64,000 nt of DNA, from assembly GCF_000485595.1 (NCBI RefSeq), contig NW_014577131.1:647006-711005 (forward strand), given 5' to 3'. A program made the position numbers and the translations under genes. Shown here one piece after another: positions 53,101 to 60,789 of the stretch. The DNA comes from Priapulus caudatus (lineage: Eukaryota > Priapulida > Priapulimorpha > Priapulimorphida > Priapulidae). Numbering within the stretch: the stretch's first letter is position 1; each line of letters starts with the position of its first letter. The notes beneath the pieces are model-generated. The model was not told the DNA's origin. It did not search any database and saw only the letters and a program-made list of their open reading frames with translations.

Positions 53101-55854
53101 TTCAAAATACCATACAACACCTAGTAGTACAGTAAAATCCCGATTTTACGCAAATTCAGATATAACGCGATGAGTCATTGGACCTTGTTTTGCTTTTTCC
53201 GGAACTGAAGTTTTTTGGCGAGTTAAGCCGGCCTTAGGTCGAAGCGACGATCATAGATCGCGCAACTAAATAAGTTTACATGACTTGTTGTTTTGACTGT
53301 ATCATATATGCATTGTTTCATTTGCATTGTTCGCTTTTATGCATTGTTCGCTGTACGCTGATTTTCTTGAACTTCGATTTAGCGCAACCCCGCTTTTTTC
53401 ACGATGACATTTTATGGACCTCAACGAACTCGTTATAATGGGACCACACAGTATGTAGACTGTACTGCTACTAGTACTGAATTAAGTCATTAGTGAACTG
53501 AAGAAGTCAGTATCTATCTATCTATGCATATGCCATGGTAATGGTTACGTCAATGATCTAAGAAAGTCAGACACATACTGTCTTGACCACAGGCACTTGG
53601 AACATAGAGCTATATTGTATATATTCATGTGTAAGTGTGCATAGCGTGCAGCAGTGTAGCAGCGTGCATTCGGTGGGTGCGTGTTTGCTGAGCATTTGCA
53701 GCACACGACTTGTCGCTAATAATATAGGTGAATGAAAGTAGAGAAACATTAAGACTTTGGTAGTAAATAGATTTCGTATTTATTTAGCATTATATTTTAT
53801 TGAAACGCTCCAAGTGCCTGTGGTCACAGGCACTTGGAACGTCTCAATAAAAAAAGGGTAAATAAACACGAAATGTATTTATTACCAGTCTTAATGTTTT
53901 CTACTCTATTTTGCCTATAATCACCTGTAAATGCCGGTCAAATGCTCATCTGCAACACACAAGTACGCCGCACGCTAACTGCTGCACACCGACACATAAA
54001 TATATAGTTATAACTTATATATTTATATATTTATGTGTCAGTGTGCACTGCGCAGCAGCTAGCGTGCGGTGTACTTGTGTGTTGCAGATGAGAATTTGGA
54101 CGGCATTTACAGAAAATTGTCAACAATAGGCAAAAGAGAGTAGAGAAACATTATGATTAAGACTTTGGTAGTAAATAGATTTCATATTTATTTGGCAGTG
54201 TCTAAACAACCGGACCCGGTTTCGGAGTCTTGAAAACTAAACAACCGGCTCTCTTCTCTGATTGGTCAGTTTCCGAACATAACACTATTAACAGGACAAA
54301 TATATAATAGGACAATGTTAAATGCAACACATAAAGAAATATATTTAATTCCAAACATAAACAAAAGTTACAGAACAAATAAATGCAGAAACAAATAAAA
54401 TACAAAGAAATACACAAAGCAGAGAAAAATAAAAACATCTTATGTGGTTCGAACATGGTCCGTTACTATCACGAAGCGAAAGACCTACCGCTTAGCTACT
54501 CAGACCTACTTGAAAGTAGTGGATATAGACCCTAACCCTAACCCAAACCCTAATGCTAATCCTAACCCTATCCCTAATTCTAAAATAAAATAAAATTAGC
54601 CAACAATAATAAAAAATATAATAAATAAGTGACAAAATTAGCCAATCAGAGAAAAGAGCCAATTGTTTAGTTTTCAGGACTCCGAAACCGGATCTGGTTG
54701 TTTAGACACTTCCTATTTATTTAGCATTATATTTTATTGAAACGCTCCAAGTGCCTGTCTCAGTGTCTGTGCCTGTGCCTGTGCCGGTCTTGACAAGGTA
54801 CTCAACGACAGCCATAAGTTGTGCTGATAGGGTCTATGACCCCCAGAGTACTATCGGAGGGTACCCTACCCTGGGTACGGTTCGATAGGTTCAAGGATAG
54901 AGATGATGTCCAGGACGGTGATTGGATAGGATGATGTTTATTACTGGACATGCTCTCTATCCTTGAGCATAAGTTGCATGCATAACGCACGATGAGTAGG
55001 CTAGTAGTAGTGCAGATGGGGTCGTTGTCGTATCAGGTACTACAGATATGTACCCGAGGTATAGTTTTAGGTTGTTTACAGTTTAGTATTAATAGTAATA
55101 CTATTATGTTTATATATTTTTATATGCGGTATGTTTAGGGTTAGGGTTAAGGTTAGGGTTAGGGTACACTTCTGTAGTACAAGTCTGGTACACTTTGTGT
55201 ATACATATATCATGTACATCGTGTACATATCTGTAGACTGTACAGTGTACTACTGAGTAGTCCTACTGTACTCTGTAGTACTACCTCAGGTACCGCTGAT
55301 ACTGATAGGGTCTATGTCCCCCAGGGTACTGCCGGAACGTACCCTGGGTACGGTCCGGTATACCGGAACGTACCCTGGTAGTGGTATTAAATACTACTAG
55401 TACTATCTAATATGCCGGACCGTACCTTGCCTACTCCACTAACGAGTCTAGGGAGTTGCCTACGCCTACTCCCTAACCATAACCCTAACCCTAACCATAT
55501 CAGCTAGATAGTTACCAGGGTACGTTCCGGTAACGTCCGGACTGTACCCAGGGTACGTTCCGGCAGTACCCTGGGGGACATAGACCCTATCACTATCACT
55601 ATCAGTATCACTGTCAGTGTCAGACGGTAAGGAGACGTCACTCAGTAATCTGAGGCTGATACGACAACGACCCCTTGACTCAGTAGTAGTACTAGTAGTA
55701 GTATGCCTAACTGTAATCATAGGCACTTGCACTACCGCATAGTAGCACCCTAATGCTTTAATGTAACTAATATTGTACTTACAACGAACCCAGTTAACCG
55801 TGTGATTAACTTTTTCGTGACATCTTCGGTTTTACTATTTAACTTTGCCGCCAT
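26774..55854 (-). CDS. TUBGCP5: Gamma-tubulin complex component 5 (GCP5)
   Basis: Subunit of the gamma-tubulin ring complex, the cytosolic microtubule nucleator. Twenty exons, 5' to 3': 55783-55854, 52126-52232, 51637-51748, 49711-49908, 49234-49434, 40141-40280, 44374-44560, 43841-44063, 43438-43640, 35066-35181, 33881-34019, 32239-32630, 31768-31927, 31369-31431, 30260-30351, 29450-29534, 29129-29249, 28642-28823, 27929-28143, 26774-26945. Taking exon 6 from the left duplicate and 7-9 from the right gives one open frame of 1,059 codons (human about 1,024) with every phase matching. Landmarks: [39 protein letters not shown] (GCP N-domain), [40 protein letters not shown] and [20 protein letters not shown] (GCP C-domain, gamma-tubulin binding). 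The start ATGGCGGCAAAG fits the ATGGCGGC start-site motif of YY1-type short-UTR genes. Intron 16 has a GC donor. A stronger alternative donor inside the last exon leaves the extreme C-terminus uncertain. Confidence 0.95.
27670..27817. repeat. 148-bp AT-rich perfect-ended palindrome
   Basis: Arms of about 55 nt (TATGAATTCATATTTATCTT and so on) are inverted around a 40-nt loop. Located just 3' of GCP5 exon 19 in the last intron. It is a short MITE or hairpin. No TA or longer target duplication can be separated from the arms. Confidence 0.75.
28973..29120. repeat. (CA)n-(CGCACA)n-(TA)n microsatellite
   Basis: Compound repeat lying immediately downstream, in transcript terms, of the GTGAGT donor of GCP5 exon 17, with only a few bases between donor and TA run. 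Confidence 0.95.
33400..33770. repeat. Dispersed repeat ending TGAGCTAAAA
   Basis: Contains CCTTTGACC/TGACCTCC motifs, then GTTGAGCCGTTGAGATTTG and GACGGACGGACGG, and ends near GTCAGCTGAGCTAAAA. This non-coding module (CTTGAGTTATCGTT...GGACGGAC...GAGCTAAAA) resembles one I know as widely scattered in marine invertebrate genomes. A related double copy lies at 50.88-51.40 kb. Confidence 0.6.
34120..34510. mobile_element. Non-autonomous TIR element, GAAATTAAC family, copy 1
   Basis: Begins CAGGGGTAGAAATTAAC and ends GTTAATTTCGCACCCTG, so the outer 15-17 bp form imperfect terminal inverted repeats. Internal GGGAGTCCGCAG repeats are shared with the copy at 50.2-51.6 kb. It lies in intron 10 of GCP5. 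The TIR style is hAT-like, but I could not define a clean 8-bp target duplication. Confidence 0.65.
35934..37074 (-). pseudogene. GCP5 exons 9, 8 and 7, frameshifted duplicates (copy A)
   Basis: Exon 9 (35934-36132) has four single-base deletions relative to copy B. Exon 8 (36357-36581) is 2 bp longer, through single-base insertions at CTGGCGGC and TGCGGTG. Exon 7 (36890-37074) is 2 bp shorter. Splice sites are retained. None can be read through in frame, whereas the copy B versions are fully open and phase-matched. Confidence 0.85.
37251..37320 (-). tRNA. tRNA-Gly(GCC), 70-nt copy with 1-nt deletion
   Basis: Starts GCATCGGTGGTTCAGTGGTA, anticodon GCC in CTGCCAC, T-arm GGGTTCGATTCCC, ends GATGCA. 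It lies in GCP5 intron 6 on the same strand. The variable region reads GGGCGCCC, one G short of the copy at 44,733 and of the usual 71-nt eukaryotic tRNA-Gly. This is probably a consensus error rather than a functional change. Confidence 0.9.
38125..38565. repeat. Fold-back repeat (copy A of duplication)
   Basis: Arms of about 120 nt (38,125-38,245 and 38,445-38,565) are inverted repeats around a GC-rich centre. Shared blocks are ATAAAAACATAATGTCTCTG, AGACTGACGAAATTTTCGCG and TTGCCCAGTAATGGAAATGG with their complements. The same structure sits in copy B at about 45,625-46,075. No coding potential. Confidence 0.7.
38860..39075. repeat. (ACTAGT)n / AGTAGTACT low-complexity tract
   Basis: Degenerate TAGTAC/ACTAGT tandem motifs, present in both duplication copies (copy B near 46,385-46,600). 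Confidence 0.85.
39859..40123. mobile_element. Mutator-like MITE at the 5' splice site of GCP5 exon 6 (copy A)
   Basis: Inverted termini GCTGCCAGGGTCTATGTC and complement of GCTTATAGGGTCCATGTCCC. The inner palindrome contains ATATGCCGGACCGTACC. Imperfect 9-bp flanks are GTTACTATG and ATTACTAGG (7 of 9 match). The right edge is 17 bp from the end of exon 6, and the duplicated target abuts the donor. Confidence 0.75.
40141..40280 (-). CDS. TUBGCP5: GCP5 exon 6, intact copy
   Basis: After acceptor CATTACAG the exon reads [19 protein letters not shown], then [11 protein letters not shown], and ends CAGTG before GTGAGG. It aligns with the human segment SWLEHHVVHQYWT. Entry phase 0 and exit phase 2 match exons 5 and 7. 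The copy at 47,683 is 2 bp longer and frameshifted. Confidence 0.88.
42018..42997. mobile_element. Solo LTR (980 bp), present only in duplication copy B
   Basis: Starts TGTAGGGATTTCGG and ends AATCACTACA, bounded by TG...CA and by the exact 4-bp repeat ACAG (42,014-42,017 and 42,998-43,001). A plus-strand AATAAA lies near 42,934 within AACAAATAAATACCC, so the LTR is probably plus-oriented. No gag or pol sequence is next to it. The matching place in copy A (about 35,690) is uninterrupted. LTR retrotransposon, Gypsy- or BEL-like by target length; the family was not identified. Confidence 0.8.
43438..44560 (-). CDS. TUBGCP5: GCP5 exons 7-9, intact copy
   Basis: Exons 44374-44560 ([19 protein letters not shown]), 43841-44063 ([18 protein letters not shown], then [19 protein letters not shown]) and 43438-43640 ([19 protein letters not shown]). 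They are open, phase-matched and flanked by GTATAG, GTATCA and GTGAGT donors. These encode the GCP N-terminal (Grip1) core that mediates lateral contacts with neighbouring GCPs. Confidence 0.92.
44733..44803 (-). tRNA. tRNA-Gly(GCC)
   Basis: Full 71-nt sequence with GCATCGG acceptor, TTCAGTGGTAGAAT D-arm, CTGCCAC anticodon loop (GCC), GGTTCGATTCC T-arm and A discriminator. It is nested in GCP5 intron 6 on the same strand and followed in its own direction by a T-rich run (GTTTTTGTTT), a likely Pol III terminator. Confidence 0.95.
45625..46075. repeat. Fold-back repeat (copy B of duplication)
   Basis: Counterpart of 38,125-38,565, with arms AAACATAATGTCTC and GACGAAATTTTCGCG and their complements. 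ORFs through it are not genes. Confidence 0.7.
47395..47664. mobile_element. Mutator-like MITE next to exon 6 (copy B)
   Basis: Duplicate of the element at 39,859-40,123, with the same position relative to exon 6 and a few indels. It shows that the insertion predates, or is shared by, the two copies. Confidence 0.75.
47683..47824 (-). pseudogene. GCP5 exon 6, frameshifted duplicate (copy B)
   Basis: Same splice sites as 40,141-40,280 but 142 bp instead of 140. Extra bases (for example CCACCCGCTACTGG against CCACCCTACTGG, and an added A after the acceptor) break the frame across [14 protein letters not shown]. Confidence 0.85.
48986..49224. mobile_element. Mutator-like MITE inserted in the 5' splice site of GCP5 exon 5
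   Basis: 239-bp element with termini GCTGAGAGGGTCTATGTCCC and complement of GCTCATAGGGCCTATGTCCC, flanked by exact 9-bp repeats GGTACTCAC (48,977-48,985 and 49,225-49,233). Read on the minus strand the repeat is GTGAGTACC, so the target duplication copied the exon-5 donor itself. It contains CCCTAACCCTAACCCTAACC. Confidence 0.85.
50152..51606. mobile_element. Non-autonomous TIR element, GAAATTAAC family, copy 2 (with internal repeats)
   Basis: Begins CAGGAGTAGAAATTAAC and ends GTTAATTTCGCACCC. Flanks ATTGATG and GTTGATG suggest a short target duplication. The interior holds two related about-120-bp units (50,880-51,000 and 51,185-51,315: GTGGGTCAAACGGTTCTTGA, then GACGGACGGAC, ending GAGCTAAAA) of the dispersed repeat seen at 33.4 kb. 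It lies in GCP5 intron 3. No transposase ORF. Confidence 0.65.
52240..53125. other. Intron 1 of GCP5, distal part
   Basis: No supported feature: AT-rich sequence with a short GGGTTGGGATGAGG purine patch near 52,400. The ORFs here lack homology that I can recognise. Confidence 0.5.
53130..53462. mobile_element. pogo/Tigger-like MITE
   Basis: Begins CAGTAAAATCCCGATTTTAC and ends GACTG with flanking TA dinucleotides (53,128-53,129 and 53,463-53,464). Inner TATAACGCGATGAG and complementary CTCGTTATAATGGGACC blocks match the TIR style of pogo-family elements. The inverted repeats are degraded. Confidence 0.45.
53741..54790. repeat. Composite fold-back repeat, split by a younger insertion
   Basis: Two adjacent palindromes: one centred near 53,824 (CAAGTGCCTGTGGTCACAGGCACTTG) and one near 54,015 with arms of over 100 nt containing GCACACCGACACATAAATA and CATCTGCAACACACAAGTAC. 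The outer module GGTAGTAAATAGATTT...TTTAGCATTATATTTTATTG recurs near 4.2, 38.8, 46.3, 53.8 and 54.7 kb. The last module is split by the element at 54,194-54,713. Confidence 0.7.
54194..54713. mobile_element. 520-bp TIR element with 9-bp target duplication
   Basis: Termini GGCAGTGTCTAAACAACCGG and complement of GGAAGTGTCTAAACAACCAG. An exact 9-bp TATTTATTT flanks both ends (54,185-54,193 and 54,714-54,722). Inner inverted blocks (TTCTCTGATTGG/CCAATCAGAGAA) and degenerate CCCTAA repeats near 54,525-54,575. No ORF of note. Superfamily uncertain: GG-start TIRs with 8-9-bp duplications occur in Merlin and some MULEs. Confidence 0.75.
54822..54967. mobile_element. Short Mutator-like element with 9-bp target duplication
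   Basis: Left end TGCTGATAGGGTCTATGAC of the 49-kb MITE family; right end, complemented, GCTCAAGGATAGAGAGCATG. Exact 9-bp CATAAGTTG repeats at 54,813-54,821 and 54,968-54,976. The interior is a shortened hairpin. Confidence 0.65.
55133..55165. repeat. Interstitial telomere-like repeat (TTAGGG)n
   Basis: TTTAGGGTTAGGGTTAAGG and further GGTTAGGG units. Other short runs of the complement lie near 49,110, 54,525-54,575, 55,475-55,500 and 57,355-57,395, mostly inside inverted-repeat elements. Confidence 0.8.
55295..55614. mobile_element. Mutator-like MITE in GCP5 intron 1
   Basis: Same palindromic core as the 39.9- and 49.0-kb elements (GATAGGGTCTATGTCCCCCA ... CATAGACCCTATC) with CCGGACCGTACC and CCCTAACC motifs. 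The ends merge with GATACT/ATCACT short repeats, so no clean target duplication can be read. It lies about 170 bp from the exon-1 donor. Confidence 0.7.
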
Positions 55855-57085
55855 TTTGCCGGTACATGGAAACAACGGAACGGACCGAAACGGTATCTAT
55901 TTCAGTATTGTCCATGTGCGCAGGTATATATAAATAAATGTATCATTTTCAATGCAATCTTGGAGTAGTCATTCTGATTACTCAAATGATTATTCCAAGT
56001 TGCAATTTGCTCACATTCTGACACACGCGCACGTGTCTGCGCGCACGCACAGACAAACACGCTACATGCACGCACACGCAGGCACACACGTGCACACGCG
56101 AACGCAAAATAAATGTTATTACACTAGCTATATACAGTTCTAGCTTATACTTCTAGCTTATACTTCTAGCTGGTATAATATCATACATGTTTAATACAAT
56201 TGTAAATTGAAAAATAGAATTTCCAACCTATTTCTTATGCGTTTTATTGTTACTGCACCATGCAAACAAATCACAAGGATGAAGTCGACAAGAACAACAA
56301 GAAAGCCACGCAGAAAGAGAAATTCATGTGTGTAGGTAATCTAGGAATGAAATGAGAAAAAATAATTATATAATATAAAAGTTCAAATTTAATTTACAGT
56401 TAATATAGTTCAATAAAACCGGTTCAATAAGTTAACTAAAATAGTTCAATAAAAGCTAAAGAGTCGGTCTCTTTTCAGTCCGTTCCAGGTCGTTTTGGTC
56501 TTTCTTTATACCAACATTTTCATAATGCCCCTTTGAAGAGCTTCTTCACGACAGATTGATAATTTATAACACGCTTCACAAGAAGTTTCTACCTACGAAA
56601 TTTTAAGCTAATATAATTAATATTATTTAATTGTTTCTCAAGTATAACTACTTTCTAATTAAACTATTTTTTGTACATTCAATTGTTTTTTCCCAACAGT
56701 TAGATTGCGAGAGCGCATCTACTAAGAGGTCCACAAACAAATTTCTAAATTCCAAGTAAATGAATGGAACTGAAAGAAAATAATTGCCGGTTAAAATGGC
56801 ATAGAAAAGACATTAGTGTAACATAAAGCAGTGTACGTTATTATAACTATTGAAACCATGAATTAAAAATAGTTTATTTGTAGGCCTAATGGCAACGCCT
56901 CGAATGAATGAGTAGATGTATCATGTAAATAGTTCATTTTGAAAATGTAAAATGATTTTAGTTTTTACGCGTTTCCAGCAAATGTCGTAGGCCTAGACCG
57001 ATCATTTATTACTATTAGTATTACTATTAGTAAATTGTGCCTAATGTCTTGTTATTTGTCGCTAAATAAATTAATGTGAGTTTAG
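55855..57085. other. Upstream region of GCP5
   Basis: Presumed promoter and 5' UTR of GCP5 on the minus strand immediately above 55,854 (sequence contains GGAAACAACGGAACGGACC). A CA/CG-rich microsatellite covers about 56,020-56,105. No other coding sequence was recognised. Confidence 0.45.
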
Positions 57086-57092
57086 CGGTAAG

Positions 57093-57560
57093 GGTGCAAA
57101 TCCTCTTTAGGCACCTTAGGTATCACGAAGTGATGCACAGATTTCTGTGTATCATCAACTGATGTAGCTCTAGTACTATAGCCCGCTTACATTGACTGCC
57201 GCTGGCGGCTACTAGAGCTACAACTAATGCACAGACTTTCCGTATATCAAGGAATGATGCAAAAACCCTAGCCCGACCAGGCTGTGCGACGGATTGTCTA
57301 TACAGATCGGATTGTCTATACGGATTGTCTAGGGTATCCTAACCCTAGCGATACCGTTTCTTGGAGCTACAAAAACCCTAACCCTAACCCTAAGTCATAA
57401 AGTATAACCTTAGGTATCACGAAGTGTGTTAGGGTTAAGGTTTTTGCATCATTCCTTGGATATACGGAAAGTCTGTGCATCAGTTGATGATAGACAGAAA
57501 TCTGTGCATCACTTCGTGATACCTAAGGTGCCTAAAGTGGATTTGCGCCGATAGGGCCTA
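57093..57560. mobile_element. TIR/fold-back element with telomere-like core
   Basis: Outer arms GTGCAAATCCTCTTTAGGCA...CACGAAGTGATGCACAGATT (57,098-57,170) and complementary 57,465-57,550. The core carries several CCCTAACCCTAACC runs and inner palindromes around TATCAGGAATGATGCA-like motifs. No ORF. Class unresolved. Confidence 0.65.
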
Positions 57561-57790
57561 GGTTAGACTGAATTTGGTTATTCGTACGTATTCAATATTG
57601 TTCATGCTGATTTTTGCTGTTAATGCTTAGTCGGAGAGGAATTTTCGCTGGAGAATCAAGCCAGTTGATGTAAATGGCACGACCTGAGGGATAATCATAA
57701 CCCATTCAATCACGGTAGGTGAATTTCTTAATTTGACCTCTCTCTCTTTTCACAAGCCATATGAGTAAGAATTGTCGGAGGTTGTATTCA

Positions 57791-58585
57791 ATCAAGAGCT
57801 AATAATACCTAGAGTGTACAACGGAAAAACGGGAAAATAGTGCTATTTCACGACTACATTATTCTACTTTGCCTGCGAGTCTAGAATAATTTCATGGTAT
57901 TGCATTAAGCAGAATTCCTTGCTCTCTACAACAAGACCAACTGCTTGTCAATACGATACTCCTAGGCGGAGATATCGGCTCCTAAACCTCCCCTCCCACA
58001 TGCCTTACGCCGCTTCGCATCCACTTTATTCAGCAACCTACACGCGTCTAAGCATTTTGGCTATCGGTTTTCGTCACCGCTTGGAGCACTGATAATTGAT
58101 GTCACATGCCCAAATTTGGTACTGTTACTACACCATATATAGTAACTGAGCTGCGTTGTAAAAACTTGATGGAGCCGGCTCCACCATGACGGGCATTAGC
58201 CGTGCTAGGAAAGATAATGGAAGATAAGGGCATAGGCGATGCCCCCGAAAGTCATCTATGATAACCGAAGCACCGTTCATTCATAAAGTTATCGCGGAAA
58301 AACCGAACTTTCACGAAGCAATGCTTAGACGCGTGTAGGTAGCTGAATAAAGTGGATGCGAAGCGGCGTAAGGCATGTGGGAGGGGAGGTTTAGGAGCCG
58401 ATATCTCCGCCTAGGAGTATCGTATTGACAAGCGGTTGGTCTTGTTGTAGAGAGCAAGGAATTCTGCTTAATGCAATACCATGAAATTATTCTAGACTCG
58501 CAGGCAAAGTAGAATAATGTAGTTGTGAAATAGCACTATTTTCCCGTTTTTCCGTTGTACACTCTAGGTATTATTAGCTCTTGAT
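57791..58585. mobile_element. Large fold-back element, arms about 260 bp
   Basis: Arms 57,791-58,055 and about 58,322-58,585 are near-identical reverse complements, from AATCAAGAGCTAATAATACC through GCGGAGATATCGGCTCCTAA to CGCGTCTAAGCATT. The spacer of about 265 bp has no ORF. The high arm identity suggests recent origin or gene conversion. Confidence 0.85.
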
Positions 58586-58665
58586 GCAATGTATATCATT
58601 AGTTTCACAAACCGAACTCGCGTCAACGGTCGCACGCACTCACCTAAGGGAATAGCTTGAATGTA

Positions 58666-59443
58666 CAGTAAAACTCGCGTAAGTCGACATCGTCTAAGTC
58701 GTCAATTCACGTAAGTCGACATGGAAGTCAAAGTCCTGATTCGTTCTCATAGTAAATCCATTGGAATAGCCTCGCCTAAGTCGACATTTATAAGTCGTCA
58801 TTATGTACAGGTCGACGCCCTCAGACAGGTCCCATATAATACAAACAACAATAATTTCCCATCTGTAAGTCGACAACAGAAATGCCGATGGCGCAGTGTA
58901 CGGTCTAGGGAATGCACTTGCTGGCTGTCGCAGACGGATTGTTTGAATCGAATTGTTTGCTTGGACGCATTGTGTTTTTTTCCAGCTCGCAGTTCGCACA
59001 CCCCCAGATTCCCCACTGTATACAGGGTATTATATAGTGTATGCAGCCCAATGCAGGGTGCGAAATTAACGCGATTCCGGATCGAGTCAAATACTCCCTG
59101 ATTTACTGTCAGACTCCCTGATTTGACATTATGCAGGAGTCCATGTGACTCCCTGAAAATTAATTCTGCTATACAGTACAAACCCAGTTAGTACAATCCC
59201 CAATAGTTCATTCCAGAGCACGGCCTCGCGGAATTGCCGTATTTTTTTCAGCAAGTATTCCAAGAAAATTTGGCAGACGTGCACCGCAAATGTCCTGCTA
59301 TGCAAGGCAGCTAATGCAGTGTATACGCGCATTACATACATTGTATAAGTCTACAAAATGACGACTTACGCTTAAGTCGTCATTTTCGTAAGTCAACACA
59401 AATATGCTGGTCCCAAATGTGTCGACTTATGCGAGTTTTACTG
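58666..59443. mobile_element. pogo-like MITE with TA target duplication
   Basis: Starts CAGTAAAACTCGCGTAAGTC and ends GACTTATGCGAGTTTTACTG, flanked by TA on both sides. Multiple internal TAAGTCGACAT repeats in both orientations. ORFs inside have no recognisable homology. It is interrupted by a second element at 59,054-59,297. Confidence 0.8.
59054..59297. mobile_element. GAAATTAAC-family fragment nested in the pogo-like MITE
   Basis: Begins CAGGGTGCGAAATTAACGCG, the complement of the 3' end of the elements at 34.1 and 50.2 kb, and includes the complementary ACTCCCTGATTTGACAT and TTGGCAGACGTGCACC blocks. The other terminus (GTCCTG) is truncated or diverged. Confidence 0.65.
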
Positions 59444-59875
59444 TATAATGAAATAATACGTATATCATAATTATCATAATTGTTATACATTATCTAGTAA
59501 ACCAAGAAAAAGTTTACTACTCTGGTTTCACCTGTTATTTATATATATTATTCCTTATCTTGTATTTTTGGCATCATGTAGTTATTCCGTAATCTACTGG
59601 AGTGGGGTGACTGGAAGACTGAATTGTCATTTTGCGCTCCATCATTGCTATTTATTTAGTTTTATTTGTTTTAAATTCATCAGCATTGCCAATTAATTTG
59701 TTTAACTAATACCATACCTTCAAAATGTGATTCACAAGTGTAAATCAAGTCGATCGAATTGAATTGAATTGCAGCGTCATGCTCCCGTGACATGGAGAGA
59801 GTTAGTGCCTGCTACTGCTGCCATGGAAACAGCCCACCGCCAGCATCGACAAGTTCCTGTCCGTTGCCGTCGGCG

Positions 59876-60517
59876 ATGGACATCGACAGCGCCCTGCACG
59901 AGTTGGGCATGCTCAGCACGGTGACGGAGAGCCGGCGGCAGTTCCTGCGCGAGCGCGAGTGCGCGCGAGAGCCCAAGCCCAGTAGCAACCCCAACAGCCC
60001 GGCGAAACCCGGTTTCCGCGTGCTGCACATGAATTCGCAGTACGTCACCGGGCTGCTCGTCGCGCCCGCCAGCGCCGCCGTTCGGACGGGACGCACAAAG
60101 TCGCTGCGCGGACTGAGGGAGCGGAACCGCAACGTCGGCGCCCCCTACGCACGCGCGGACGCCGCTGCGGCAGTGGCGGCAGGTCCTGGCAAGTCGGCGG
60201 GAAGAATGAGGTCCGCGCGGCGGTTCAAGCGGCCGTACCAGGTGCCGTGGCACGACTCGGCGCACACCACCGCTCGCGACGCGTCGGCGCCGCCGCCCGT
60301 CGATCCGCCGCCGCCGGCGAGGGAGCGTAACATATCAGAGTCGTCCGAGTTGCCGCAGTGGGAGCCGGCCGGCTTTGCAAGGTCGAAATCTCTCGACGAC
60401 CTTCGCGTTGACCTTGGGAAGCTGCTCGAGGTGCCGGCCGAAGGTCGCAGCGTGGTGCGAGACAAGAAAGAGATCGACAAGGTCTCGCAGCATCTTCAGA
60501 ATTTACAGGTTAAATAG
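59876..60517 (+). CDS. MACIR/C5orf30-like UNC119-binding protein
   Basis: Single open frame of 213 residues from Met 59,876; an in-frame Met at 59,792 would give 241. I prefer the inner start because MDIDSALHE aligns with the start of human MACIR (MEVDINGES) and the length matches (206 in human). Three conserved blocks appear in order: GFRVLHMNSQYVTGLL (human GYQILHMDSNYLVGF), RRFKRPYQVPW (human RYYQPYEIP), and a C-terminal RSKSLDDLRVDLGKLLE ... VSQHLQNLQV (human SKSLDYLNLDKMIKE ... YQLQHLTL). In vertebrates the protein binds UNC119, a trafficking factor for acylated cargo, and modulates macrophage signalling. The rest is proline/alanine-rich and probably disordered. The coding region is GC-rich against an AT-rich surround. 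Confidence 0.72.
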   Translation: MDIDSALHELGMLSTVTESRRQFLRERECAREPKPSSNPNSPAKPGFRVLHMNSQYVTGLLVAPASAAVRTGRTKSLRGLRERNRNVGAPYARADAAAAVAAGPGKSAGRMRSARRFKRPYQVPWHDSAHTTARDASAPPPVDPPPPARERNISESSELPQWEPAGFARSKSLDDLRVDLGKLLEVPAEGRSVVRDKKEIDKVSQHLQNLQVK

Positions 60518-60789
60518 CGCTCGCGGGGATATTTATTTCGGAGTGGGTAACTTACTAGGGGTTAGTGTTGTTTCGATGTGAGAGGGGCATAGAGAGAGCT
60601 ACAGACATCTTTAGCAGTTTTTACCTTGTAGTTTACGTTTTAAATTTGCCTGTGGTTTCTCGGAAATAGATCTGAACAACACCGTCTACTTCTATTTGAT
60701 GTTCTATCGACAATTTCATCATTTACAATTATTGTAAGTGTATGACCAAGTGTTGAATTTTGTCTACACTTTTCCTGTGTGCTATAATA

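Noticed and set aside
55466-55732. Minus-strand [20 protein letters not shown]
   Set aside because: Runs through a MITE terminus and GATACT-type short repeats; no splice context or homology.
58694-59181. Overlapping ORFs of 101-126 codons on both strands
   Set aside because: They lie within the pogo-like MITE and its nested element; no transposase or other family motif.
59777-60265. Minus-strand 162-codon ORF opposite the MACIR-like gene
   Set aside because: GC-rich antisense shadow; the plus strand carries the conserved family blocks.
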